Assembly: GCF_000425025.1 (NCBI RefSeq)
Contig: NZ_AUKZ01000013.1
Span: forward strand, 1-51,726
Source: Streptococcus castoreus DSM 17536
GTDB lineage: Bacteria > Bacillota > Bacilli > Lactobacillales > Streptococcaceae
DNA length: 51,726 bases
Direction: 5' to 3'
A program made the position numbers and the translations under genes. The notes below the pieces were generated by a model. It did not search any database and was not told the origin of the DNA. It saw nothing but the letters and a program-made list of their open reading frames with translations. Below, piece by piece: positions 28,933 to 37,116 of this stretch (within the stretch, counting starts at the first letter, position 1; the number at the start of each line of letters is the position of its first letter).

Positions 28933-29649
28933 CTTACTAGGAAAATAAGACTAGCGATGCTTAATTGTTTGTTGGGTTTGTGGGGATAGAAGCTATTTCA
29001 CAGAAAGCTTATGTGCCTTAGATAACTTAATATTTGTCAACTCGGAAAATAGAGATTCGTCAGTAAGTTTGGACCGCTGTTTGGGTATTCAAAGGTTTAC
29101 AGTAGTGTTAAGTAATTGTCAAATAAGTGTAAAATGTTGTTGAAAAAATAATATAGATTGATCAGGAGACTTATAGTTCAAATTATTTGATTTCTTTATT
29201 CATCCTGTTAGATACTATTTTTAACAGATGATAGACTTTTAAGAGGGGCGTTTCACTATTACTTGGAAGATGGTTTGTTAATTCAGATAATGGTAACCTT
29301 AATAACAAAAACGGGTTACTGTTACGGTTTCTATCAGCTTGTAATGGGGCATCAACGTGAAATGATGGCAATTCAGACTATGGATAAGACGTATCATTTG
29401 GAAAATTAGATGAGTTAAGTCTGAGGCATCCTTTAGAGGTTAGAGGTTAGAGGTTTTGGGACACGATTTTATACAGAAGGGGTTTTGACACGATCTTTAT
29501 GTGTATTTTTAGAGCCTGTAAAGAAGACTGTCAACACTGTCAACAAATAGTCAAGTTTATTGAGTCATTGAATCTGTGATCAAATGACTTGTTCCAAAGT
29601 ATTTTGTGGAGAGTTAGTTGTTAGTTTGAGTTGAGGATTAGGGATTAAT
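28933..29649. other. Decayed region between the small nrd-cluster gene and the acetyltransferase
   Basis: About 700 bases. One frame is open without a good start from about 29208 to a TAG near 29409 (DDRLLRGAFHYYLEDGLLIQ ... QLVMGHQREMMAIQTMDKTY) and looks like a gene remnant, family not recognised. It also has TTAGAGG three times in tandem (29433-29453) and a doubled ACTGTCAAC near 29528. No terminator or promoter is clear. Confidence 0.45.
29433..29453. repeat. Heptanucleotide repeat (TTAGAGG) x3
   Basis: Three perfect tandem copies. Located in noncoding DNA between the small nrd-cluster gene and the acetyltransferase. Confidence 0.8.
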
Positions 29650-30144
29650 ATGGAGATAAGACGACCAAATTTAACAGATAAGGAAACCATTTTAGAGATG
29701 ATTGGAGAGTTTTTAGAGCAGGGGAGTGAGCTAGCTGGTCTTTGGCATTTACAAGATAGTCAGTCTTGTTATGAGGATTGGCTAGATGCTTGTCAATTTC
29801 AGGAGATGGGATTAGTTGGGCAAGGTGTTCCTGCCATTCAGTATGTGGCTTTTGATAAAACTGGTCAGGCATTAGGATTTTTGAGTATTCGTTTGCGCTT
29901 AAATGATAGTTTGCTCCAAAGGGGTGGGCACATTGGTTATTCTGTTAGACCGAGCCAGCGAGGAAAAGGTTATGCAAAGAAAATGCTCCAATGTGCTCTT
30001 GGTGTTGCGATGACCAAAAATATTAGGAGTGTTTTAGTGACTTGTCATGAAAGTAATGTAGCGAGTCGGGCGGTTATTCTAGCCAATGGTGGAATTTTGG
30101 AAGATAATCGTGAAGGGACAGAACGATACTGGATTGAACTGTGA
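29650..30144 (+). CDS. GNAT family N-acetyltransferase
   Basis: 164 residues. The acetyl-CoA binding motif A is GYSVRPSQRGKGYAKKMLQC (R/Q-x-x-G-x-G/A), followed by VLVTCHESNVASRAVILANG and the C-terminal EGTERYWIEL. Substrate unknown. Start follows GAGGATTAGGGATTAAT. A GNAT gene at this place beside nrdG is conserved in streptococci, and the short gap to nrdG (15 bases) means co-transcription. Confidence 0.88.
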   Translation: MEIRRPNLTDKETILEMIGEFLEQGSELAGLWHLQDSQSCYEDWLDACQFQEMGLVGQGVPAIQYVAFDKTGQALGFLSIRLRLNDSLLQRGGHIGYSVRPSQRGKGYAKKMLQCALGVAMTKNIRSVLVTCHESNVASRAVILANGGILEDNREGTERYWIEL

Positions 30145-30158
30145 AGAGGCGATAAATA

Positions 30159-30773
30159 ATGAAAGAAAAGTGCTGGAATGATCCAAATCCAAAAGAATGG
30201 AAGGCCGAAGAATTAAGTCAAGGACGTATTATTGATTATAAGGCTTTTAACTTTGTTGATGGGGAAGGTGTTCGTAATTCCCTTTATGTTTCGGGTTGTC
30301 TGTTTCACTGTAAAGGTTGTTATAATGCTGCCACGTGGTCGTTTAAGGCAGGAGTCCCCTATACTCAGGAACTTGAGGAACAGATTATGACCGATCTTGC
30401 GCAACCTTATGTTCAAGGGTTAACACTCTTGGGTGGGGAACCTTTTTTGAATACTGGTATTTTAATTCCCTTAATCAGACGTATTCGTCAAGAGTTGCCT
30501 GAGAAAGATATTTGGTCTTGGACGGGTTATACATGGGAAGAAATGCTATTAGAAACACCAGACAAGCTAGAAATGTTGTCCTTAATTGATATTCTCGTGG
30601 ATGGTCGTTTTGATATTAAAAAGAAGAACCTCATGTTGCAGTTTCGAGGTTCTAGTAATCAACGTATTATTGATGTTCAAAAATCTTTAGCAGCTGAGCG
30701 AGTGGTGATTTGGGAAAAATTAAATGATGGTGACCATTCTTTTGAACAAGTTAGCCGTGATCATTTAATTTAA
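30159..30773 (+). CDS. nrdG: Anaerobic ribonucleotide reductase activating protein
   Basis: 204 residues, radical-SAM activase that makes the glycyl radical on NrdD. The iron-sulphur motif CLFHCKGC (C-x3-C-x2-C) is near residue 46-53; SAM-binding LLGGEPFLN near 88. FVDGEGVRNSLYVSGC is the family N terminus. Ribosome site GAAGAGGCG precedes the ATG. Ends the nrd cluster. Confidence 0.96.
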   Translation: MKEKCWNDPNPKEWKAEELSQGRIIDYKAFNFVDGEGVRNSLYVSGCLFHCKGCYNAATWSFKAGVPYTQELEEQIMTDLAQPYVQGLTLLGGEPFLNTGILIPLIRRIRQELPEKDIWSWTGYTWEEMLLETPDKLEMLSLIDILVDGRFDIKKKNLMLQFRGSSNQRIIDVQKSLAAERVVIWEKLNDGDHSFEQVSRDHLI

Positions 30774-30781
30774 GGATATAC

Positions 30782-31163
30782 TTATCAACAGTTCTCTTTT
30801 GTGAAAATGAGACCTTAAAACAGGATTTTTGAGACGATATCTTGTGATTTAGTCTCAGAGAAAAGGTTTTCCCCACATTATCCTCACAGTTATCCACAGG
30901 TTGTTTATAAGTTAGGGATTTGTGAATAAATTGTAAAAAAAAAGAGGTCTAATCCTCTTTTTTTAAATAGACAAATTCACGGTCGGTTGACAAGCTAGAA
31001 TCGTAGTAAAAACCGGGAAAGACAAGGGATTTCAAGCTGTCAAGGGTTTGACAATTTTGTTCCATGCAAGCTGTTAGGAAAGCGCCACGAGCTTTTTTAG
31101 AGATGGTTGAATGGGTTTTTAGCTGACCCTTCTTTTCTTCCATAAATTTGGGACTTATCCACA
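30782..31163. promoter_or_regulatory. Cluster of DnaA boxes
   Basis: Perfect TTATCCACA at 30890-30898 and 31155-31163 (plus strand), TTATTCACA on the minus strand at 30921-30929 (fits TTWTNCACA), and a one-mismatch TTATCAACA at 30782-30790. The DNA around 30860-30930 is rich in related words (TTTTCCCCACA, TTATCCTCACA). Three lie between nrdG and yaaA, one inside yaaA. Confidence 0.6.
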
Positions 31164-31680
31164 GTTTTCGAAGGTCTTTGGTGAAAACATCTTCAAATTC
31201 ACTTGATAACAAAGAGATAACTTGTGGATGTTCTTGTGCGAAGAGATTATAAGCTGATCTCCAGTAAGCTTTGAGACTTGTGCCATCAAGAGTTATTTTG
31301 GTGTGAAAATCATGGCGGTGCTCTGCGATTTTATGATCAGCAGAAATAATACCATAAAAGGATGAACTGATAAAAACTTGTTGATAGAGATAGTTCCGCT
31401 CTTGTACAGACAGGTTATGTCGTTTAATATGGCGGTACATGAGACCATTAAAAAGTTGGTAAGCAGGGTAAGCGGAGCTTTGATTCGCTGCCATCTGTTG
31501 CCAACGTTGATACTCTTTTAAGGCTGCCTCCTCTTTTATTTGATAGGCTTTGGCTAATTGTTCTACGGTCATTTCTGACATAGTGTTTAAAATCGCTTGG
31601 CTTTTTTGTGGAAGTACATGTGGGTAAGATCTAGGAGGAATTGTCATTTCTTTTGCGCTAGGAATTAAAAAGGTTAACAT
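30949..31680 (-). CDS. yaaA: YaaA family peroxide stress protein (UPF0246)
   Basis: 243 residues. Family start [20 protein letters not shown]; internal [13 protein letters not shown] and [15 protein letters not shown], and the conserved C-terminal [14 protein letters not shown]. In E. coli YaaA limits free iron under peroxide stress. No clear Shine-Dalgarno upstream (AAGCTATG), so it may be weakly translated. Convergent with nrdG; a run of nine A bases just before its stop could act as a T tract on the minus strand. Confidence 0.9.
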   Translation of the reverse strand: MLTFLIPSAKEMTIPPRSYPHVLPQKSQAILNTMSEMTVEQLAKAYQIKEEAALKEYQRWQQMAANQSSAYPAYQLFNGLMYRHIKRHNLSVQERNYLYQQVFISSSFYGIISADHKIAEHRHDFHTKITLDGTSLKAYWRSAYNLFAQEHPQVISLLSSEFEDVFTKDLRKLWISPKFMEEKKGQLKTHSTISKKARGAFLTACMEQNCQTLDSLKSLVFPGFYYDSSLSTDREFVYLKKED

Positions 31681-31949
31681 AGCTTTATTGTAATAAAGTC
31701 AGTTGCTTTCTGTCAAGAAAGGATTATTGGTTCATTAATTCCTTCTTTATAAAACGATTTTTAGGACAAATTCTATCTTGATTCTCTTGTGATAAAGGAA
31801 TTTATTTTTTTAAATGCTCTATGTCATTTGAAAATTCTAAGTTCGTTAATGTTGTTTTATAATAGTTAAATTTTTTACAGTTTAATTAAAATGCTATTTA
31901 TTTTATAAAATATCTTGTGTTCTTGAATTAAATATGATAATATAAACTT

Positions 31950-32092
31950 AAGTCTGTTTGATGAAGGCAGAAATTCAGGTCAAGTAGGTACATATATGCC
32001 TACAATAACACGGTTAATGATGGGGAAACTCAAAGTTAAGAAGAAGAAAGAGTTTTGCAAGGTTATTTTACTTTGCAAGGCTTTTTCTATTG
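31950..32092 (+). ncRNA. Candidate small RNA or orphan leader RNA
   Basis: Contains a near-palindrome GTAGGTACATATATGCCTAC (about 31986-32005) and ends in a good terminator: TTGCAAGG (32055-32062) pairs with CTTTGCAA (32071-32078), then GGCTTTTTCT. An AT-rich stretch with TATAAA (31941-31946) precedes it. No reading frame with a ribosome site fits inside. It does not match a riboswitch class I know. Confidence 0.35.
32055..32087 (+). terminator. Terminator of the candidate RNA
   Basis: Eight-base stem TTGCAAGG/CTTTGCAA with an 8-base loop and TTTTT after GGC. Confidence 0.6.
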
Positions 32093-32183
32093 TGACAGGT
32101 GTGTGTTCAAAAAGCTTTGTTGCACGTTATCGGTTAACCTAATTGCGATTCTAAGACTTGATTATTGTGAGGTAGCATAGTGA

Positions 32184-32375
32184 TGGTGCAATCGTGGTTC
32201 TAAAACCAGCAAAGATGATATTAAGGTGTGTTCATGTCTCGTAAGGGCAATAAATAGCATAGCTAATGGCATGGTGGACTATCCTAGATTATGGCTATTG
32301 GAAATTCTGCAAGTTCCTAATGCGCTTGATCAAACCATCGGAGATTATATTTTTACGATAACAAAAAAGGCTTAA
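32184..32375 (+). pseudogene. Unidentified decayed reading frame
   Basis: A start-less frame of 63 codons whose end reads like real protein: INSIANGMVDYPRLWLLEIL, then QVPNALDQTIGDYIFTITKK and A. The upstream part has stops in frame at 32178-32183. Family not recognised. Confidence 0.3.
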
Positions 32376-32474
32376 AGTAAAAAGGAGTTATTCCTATCTA
32401 AGCTAGAATGAGCTCCTTTATATAGTTAATTATCTAACTTTTTAGAGTTGGGTAAGATTCTAGAATACTTGATA

Positions 32475-32503
32475 TTGAGCCTTTTTTTGATTTTTGATAC
32501 AAT
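32475..32503 (+). promoter_or_regulatory. Promoter of pepO
   Basis: -35 TTGAGC (32475-32480), 17-base spacer, -10 TACAAT (32498-32503) preceded by TGA. Confidence 0.65.
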
Positions 32504-32570
32504 GTAAGAGATTATATAAAGAATCCAGTGTTACAGTTCTGCGATTCTAAAATAATAAAAGGAGATATGA

Positions 32571-34466
32571 ATGAAAACTTATCAAGAAGATTTTTACCAA
32601 GCTGTTAATGGGAAATGGGCTGAGACTGCTGTGATTCCAGACGATAAGCCTCGTACGGGTGGTTTTTCCGATTTGGCAGATGAGATTGAGGATTTAATGC
32701 TTAAAACGACAGATGCTTGGTTAGCTGGAGAAAATATTCCTGATGATGCAATTTTAAAAAATTTTGTCAAATTCCATCGCTTAGTAGCTGACTACGATAA
32801 GCGTGATGAAGTCGGTGTGGCTCCTGTTCTTCCTTTGATTGAAGAATACAAAGATTTAGGCTCTTTTGCTGAATTTGCTGCTAAAATGGCTGACTATGAG
32901 TTAGCAGGTAAGCCAAATGGTCTCCCGTTTGGTGTGGCACCAGATTTTAGGAATGCCCAATTAAATGTTCTTTGGGCAGAAGCACCGAGCATTCTTTTAC
33001 CTGATACCACTTATTATGAAGAAGGGCATGAAAAAGCTAAAGATTTGCGTAGTATTTGGCGTCAGTCACAGGAAACACTCTTGCCACAATTTGGTTTTTC
33101 AACAAACGACATCAAAGACCTTTTAGATAAGGTTATCGAGTTGGATAAGCAAGTAGCAAACTACGTTTTGTCTCGTGAAGAAAGTTCAGAATACGCTAAA
33201 TTGTACCATCCTTATGCTTGGGCTGATTTTACCAAACTGGCTCCGGAACTTCCGTTGGATAGCATTTTTAAAGAGATTTTAGGCGAAGTACCTGACAAGG
33301 TCATTGTTCCTGAAGAACGTTTTTGGACAGAATTTGCAGCGATCTATTATTCTGAGAAAAATTGGGATTTGTTAAAGGCAAGCTTGATTTTAGAGGCAGC
33401 TAATGCTTACAATGCTTATTTAACAGATGATATTCGTGTTCAGTCTGGAACGTATGCGCGTGCTCTTTCTGGTACGCCACAAGCTATGGACAAGAAAAAA
33501 GCAGCCTTTTATTTGGCACAAGGTCCATTTAATCAAGCACTTGGTTTATGGTATGCTGGTCAAAAGTGCTCACCAGAAGCTAAGGCGGATGTGGAAAACA
33601 AAGTTGCTCGAATGATTGAGGTTTACCAATCGCGGCTTGAGACGGCTGATTGGTTGGCGCCAGCCACTCGTGAGAAAGCTATTACTAAGTTAAATGTCAT
33701 TACACCCCATATTGGTTATCCAGAAAAACTACCAGAAACCTATGCAAAAAAAGTAGTTGATGAAAGTCTGTCCTTGGTTGAGAATGTTCAAAACCTATCA
33801 AAAATTGCAATTGCCCACACTTGGAGCAAATGGAATAAACCAGTTGATCGTAGTGAATGGCACATGCCAGCTCACTTGGTCAATGCTTATTACGACCCGC
33901 AACAAAACCAGATTGTTTTTCCAGCAGCTATTTTACAGGCACCCTTTTATTCGTTAGATCAGAGTTCATCAGCTAATTATGGCGGAATTGGTGCCGTTAT
34001 TGCACATGAAATTTCCCATGCTTTTGATACCAATGGCGCTTCCTTTGATGAGTATGGCAGTTTGAAAGACTGGTGGACACAAGAAGATTATGCAGCTTTT
34101 AAAGAGCGGACAGATAAAATTGTGGCTCAGTTTGATGGTTTAGAATCACATGGGGCTAAGGTCAATGGGAAATTGACTGTTTCAGAAAATGTGGCAGATC
34201 TTGGTGGTGTCGCTTGCGCTTTAGAAGCAGCACAGTCAGAAGCAGATTTTTCTGCAAGAGAGTTCTTTATCAATTTTGCAACCATTTGGCGTATGAAAGC
34301 GCGTGAAGAATACATGCAAATGTTGGCGAGTATTGATGTGCATGCACCAGGGGAATTACGTACAAATGTGATTCTCACCAATTTTGATGCTTTCCATGAG
34401 GAATTTGATATTAAAGAAGGTGATGCGATGTGGCGTGCTCCTAAAGATCGTGTGATTATTTGGTAA
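32571..34466 (+). CDS. pepO: M13 family metallo-endopeptidase PepO
   Basis: 631 residues. Zinc peptidase of the neprilysin family with HEISHAFD (HExxH) near residue 481-488 and the third ligand in ENVADLGG near 540. The C-terminal W at WRAPKDRVIIW is the family ending. There is no signal peptide, yet the homologue is found on the surface of pyogenic and pneumococcal cells, where it binds plasminogen and complement proteins. Start follows AAAAGGAGATATGA. Confidence 0.95.
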   Translation: MKTYQEDFYQAVNGKWAETAVIPDDKPRTGGFSDLADEIEDLMLKTTDAWLAGENIPDDAILKNFVKFHRLVADYDKRDEVGVAPVLPLIEEYKDLGSFAEFAAKMADYELAGKPNGLPFGVAPDFRNAQLNVLWAEAPSILLPDTTYYEEGHEKAKDLRSIWRQSQETLLPQFGFSTNDIKDLLDKVIELDKQVANYVLSREESSEYAKLYHPYAWADFTKLAPELPLDSIFKEILGEVPDKVIVPEERFWTEFAAIYYSEKNWDLLKASLILEAANAYNAYLTDDIRVQSGTYARALSGTPQAMDKKKAAFYLAQGPFNQALGLWYAGQKCSPEAKADVENKVARMIEVYQSRLETADWLAPATREKAITKLNVITPHIGYPEKLPETYAKKVVDESLSLVENVQNLSKIAIAHTWSKWNKPVDRSEWHMPAHLVNAYYDPQQNQIVFPAAILQAPFYSLDQSSSANYGGIGAVIAHEISHAFDTNGASFDEYGSLKDWWTQEDYAAFKERTDKIVAQFDGLESHGAKVNGKLTVSENVADLGGVACALEAAQSEADFSAREFFINFATIWRMKAREEYMQMLASIDVHAPGELRTNVILTNFDAFHEEFDIKEGDAMWRAPKDRVIIW

Positions 34467-34505
34467 GGCTTCAAGTTTGTTGTTACATACGCTTTATCGT
34501 ACAAA

Positions 34506-34543
34506 TAAAAAGAAGCTAGCTTTAAATCGCTAGCTTCTTTTTA
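34506..34543. terminator. Bidirectional terminator after pepO
   Basis: AGAAGCTAGC/GCTAGCTTCT with A and T runs on both sides; works for pepO. Confidence 0.85.
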
Positions 34544-34582
34544 GATGTCAATAAGATTTTATAATGTTGGTTAGCAAAGAGA

Positions 34583-34625
34583 AACAAAAAGATAAACTTT
34601 AACATGAAGTTTATCTTTTTGTTTT
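34583..34625. terminator. Second bidirectional terminator (pepO/tsf)
   Basis: AACAAAAAGATAAACTT (34583-34599) is the exact reverse complement of 34607-34623. With T tracts on both strands it can end both pepO and the convergent tsf transcript. Confidence 0.85.
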
Positions 34626-34640
34626 ATTTTATTGGCTTAA

Positions 34641-34684
34641 AGTCCGTCTCGCTCTATAGGTGCAGTTTATAGACGGCAGTCATG
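34641..34684. repeat. Short dispersed repeat, copy A
   Basis: AGTCCGTCTCGCTCTATAGG followed by TGC (34641-34663) matches 39830-39852 at 19 of 23 positions; both are followed within 40 bases by GTCATG and both lie just after a terminator. Confidence 0.5.
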
Positions 34685-34716
34685 TTTTTTTCTAGATTAG
34701 TAAAGAGAATTGGTTA

Positions 34717-35757
34717 CTAGTTGTTAAGAGCAGCAGCCATTGTAGCAGCAACTTCTGATTCGAAGTCGTTAGCTTTTTTCTCGATACCTTCACCAACTTC
34801 AAAACGTGCAAAAGCAATGGCTTTAGCGTTTACTGAGTCAAGGTAAGCTTCAACAGTTTTGCTGTCGTCCATGATGTAAACTTGTGCAAGAAGAGTGTAA
34901 GCTTGGTCAACTTTAGTGTTGTCAAGCATGAAGCGATCCATTTTACCTGGGATAATTTTGTCCCAGATTTTTTCTGGTTTGCCTTCAGCAGCAAGTTCAG
35001 CTTTGATGTCTGCTTCAGCAGCAGTAATCACGTCGTCTGATAATTGAGCTTTTGAACCGTACTTCAAGAATGGAAGAGCTGGTTTGTCAACCATTGCACG
35101 TGATTCGTTGTCGAGTTCGATAGCATGGTTTAATTGTGCAAGTTCGTCTTTGATGAATTGTGCATCAAGTTCTGTGTATGAAAGAACAGTTGGTTTCATT
35201 GCAGCGATGTGCATTGATACTTGTTTAGCAAGCGTGTCATCGCCACCTTCGATAACTGAGATAACCCCGATACGACCACCGTTGTGTTGGTAAGCACCGA
35301 AGTGTTGCTCGTCAGTTTTTTCAATCAAAGCAAAACGACGGAATGAGATTTTTTCTCCGATGGTAGCAGTTGCGTTAACGTAAGCGTCAGCAAGAGTTTC
35401 ACCAGAAGGCATAACAAGTGCAAGAGCTTCTTCGTTGTTAGCTGGTTTGCCTTCTGCGATTACTTTAGCAGTTGCATTTACCAATTCAACGAATTGTGCG
35501 TTTTTAGCAACGAAGTCAGTTTCAGCGTTAACTTCAACAACAGCAGCAACGTTACCATGAACGTAAACGCCAGTTAAACCTTCAGCAGCAACACGGTCAG
35601 CCTTTTTAGCTGCTTTAGCCATTCCTTTTTCACGAAGAAGTTCAACGGCTTTATCCATGTCACCATCTGTTTCAACAAGTGCTTTTTTAGCGTCCATAAC
35701 GCCGGCACCAGATTTTTCACGTAATTCTTTTACAAGCTTAGCTGTAATTTCTGCCAT
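34717..35757 (-). CDS. tsf: Elongation factor Ts
   Basis: 346 residues. Exchanges GDP for GTP on EF-Tu. The N-terminal UBA-like domain ([20 protein letters not shown]) is followed by the core with TDFVAKN at about 80-86, which contacts the EF-Tu nucleotide pocket. Start is after AGGATACTACAC. Downstream of rpsB on the same strand, separated by 133 bases with an attenuator-like hairpin. Confidence 0.97.
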   Translation of the reverse strand: MAEITAKLVKELREKSGAGVMDAKKALVETDGDMDKAVELLREKGMAKAAKKADRVAAEGLTGVYVHGNVAAVVEVNAETDFVAKNAQFVELVNATAKVIAEGKPANNEEALALVMPSGETLADAYVNATATIGEKISFRRFALIEKTDEQHFGAYQHNGGRIGVISVIEGGDDTLAKQVSMHIAAMKPTVLSYTELDAQFIKDELAQLNHAIELDNESRAMVDKPALPFLKYGSKAQLSDDVITAAEADIKAELAAEGKPEKIWDKIIPGKMDRFMLDNTKVDQAYTLLAQVYIMDDSKTVEAYLDSVNAKAIAFARFEVGEGIEKKANDFESEVAATMAAALNN

Positions 35758-35792
35758 GTGTAGTATCCTCCAAATTATGTTTGTTTTCGTTT

Positions 35793-35829
35793 AAAAAAAC
35801 GAGACAGAGCGGTTTGCTTTCTGCCCCGT
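35793..35829 (-). terminator. Attenuator or partial terminator between rpsB and tsf
   Basis: On the minus strand ACGGGGCAGA pairs with TCTGTCTCGT (two G-U pairs), then TTTTTTT. It probably sets the rpsB:tsf ratio rather than stopping all transcripts. Confidence 0.7.
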
Positions 35830-35890
35830 TTGGTTTTCGATTGTTAAAGACAAGCGAAGTTTGTCACGAGAGTTAGGAACTCTGTGCTAA

Positions 35891-36658
35891 TTAAGCGTTG
35901 TCGCCTTCTACAACTTCAACGATTTCTTCGATTGACTCTGCTTGAGTGTCAGCTTCAAAAGCAACGTCTGCATCTTCACCTTGACGACCTTCGATAACAG
36001 CGTCAGCCAATTTAGCAGTGATCAATTTAACGGCGCGGATAGCGTCATCGTTAGCTGGGATGATAACATCGATATCATCTGGATCAGCGTTTGTATCAAC
36101 CATAGCTACAACTGGGATACCAAGTTTTTTAGCTTCTTTAACAGCGATTTGTTCTTTATGTGGGTCAACAACGTACATCACATCTGGGATACGAGGCATA
36201 TCTTCGATACCGCCCAAGAATTTTTCAAGACGAGCACGTTGTTTGTTAAGAAGTGCAACTTCTTTCTTAGGAAGAACGTCAAATGTTCCTTCTTCTTCCA
36301 TACGTTTGATTTCTTTCAAACGAGCGATACGTTTTTGAATTGTTCCCCAGTTTGTAAGGGTTCCTCCCAACCAACGGTGGTTGATGAAATATTGACCCGC
36401 ACGAGTAGCTTCGTCAGCAACTGCTTCAGCAGCTTGTTTTTTAGTGCCAACGAATAAGATAACAGCATCGTTGGCAGCTGCATCACGGATAAATTCGTAA
36501 GCTTGGTCAGCTAATTTTACAGTTTGTTGCAAGTCAATAACGTGGATACCGTTACGCTCTGTGAAGATGTATTTAGCCATCTTAGGGTTCCAGCGACGCG
36601 TTTGGTGACCAAAGTGAACACCAGCTTCAAGAAGTTGTTTCATTGAAATTACTGCCAT
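35891..36658 (-). CDS. rpsB: 30S ribosomal protein S2
   Basis: 255 residues. Starts [20 protein letters not shown] and has the S2 signature [12 protein letters not shown]. The C-terminal tail is acidic ([12 protein letters not shown]). Start follows AAGGAGAAACTACTC. Confidence 0.98.
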   Translation of the reverse strand: MAVISMKQLLEAGVHFGHQTRRWNPKMAKYIFTERNGIHVIDLQQTVKLADQAYEFIRDAAANDAVILFVGTKKQAAEAVADEATRAGQYFINHRWLGGTLTNWGTIQKRIARLKEIKRMEEEGTFDVLPKKEVALLNKQRARLEKFLGGIEDMPRIPDVMYVVDPHKEQIAVKEAKKLGIPVVAMVDTNADPDDIDVIIPANDDAIRAVKLITAKLADAVIEGRQGEDADVAFEADTQAESIEEIVEVVEGDNA

Positions 36659-36810
36659 GAGTAGTTTCTCCTTAATATAAAATGTTTTTTCCTCTTCTAA
36701 ACTTCGACTTGCAGGCTAACCTAGCGGCAACAAGCCCACAATTGGTCTAGAATGAGTATTTGTCGCCTAAACGACTTCTCTATCTTACCAAAAAACATGC
36801 TTGAAAGCAA
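36659..36810 (-). promoter_or_regulatory. rpsB promoter and structured leader
   Basis: Minus-strand -35 TTGCTT (36805-36810), 17-base spacer ending TGG, -10 TAAGAT (36782-36787). The transcript would have about a 115-base leader containing GCCGCTAGGTTAGCCTGCAA, which can fold and is a plausible site for S2 autoregulation; that part is inference. Confidence 0.6.
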
Positions 36811-37059
36811 GGAAAATCAATTAAAACTCTTTATTGATGGGATAGGTTCAGTGGTTGAGTGATTTAAAGGAGGACTTGCTAAATGTGAAAAAGCGATTTT
36901 TGGCAATAGTGCTATTGAGTAAGTTGACGAAAGCTTGTTTCGGAGTTGGATTGAGTCTGGGCATAGAGCAGTCTTAAATGAAAGTAAGTTCTCATGTCAA
37001 TATAGTGAAGACCATCATTAGGCTTTAGGGTTTGGCATAGAGAAGTAGTGACTGTTTCC
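36811..37059. other. Intergenic region between rpsB promoter and ahpF terminator
   Basis: No clear gene. A plus-strand frame from GTG 36885 to TAA 36975-36977 gives 30 residues (KKRFLAIVLLSKLTKACFGV in its first half) and is preceded by AAAGGAGG, but 11 bases away; it could be a small hydrophobic peptide or a remnant. Left unassigned. Confidence 0.3.
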
Positions 37060-37096
37060 TAAAAAAGAAGCTTGGGTACCCCCTAAGCTTCTTTGA
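37060..37096 (-). terminator. Terminator of ahpCF
   Basis: AAAGAAGCTT (37064-37073) pairs with AAGCTTCTTT (37085-37094), with GGG/CCC inside. On the minus strand TTTTTTAGG follows. Confidence 0.85.
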
Positions 37097-37116
37097 CAAT
37101 TATTAGTATTAGGTTT

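Larger units (their letters stand above)
31681..32570. other. 890-base region with no intact gene, upstream of pepO
   Basis: Very AT-rich from 31680 to 31950, then a structured piece ending in a terminator (candidate RNA, 31950-32090), then a decayed reading frame (32184-32375) and a hairpin AAAGGAG/CTCCTTT (about 32381-32422) before the pepO promoter. Confidence 0.5.

Noticed and set aside
35942..36457. 171-codon open frame on the plus strand antisense to rpsB
   Set aside because: It has no ribosome site or recognisable protein features and is a by-product of the codon use of the rpsB gene.
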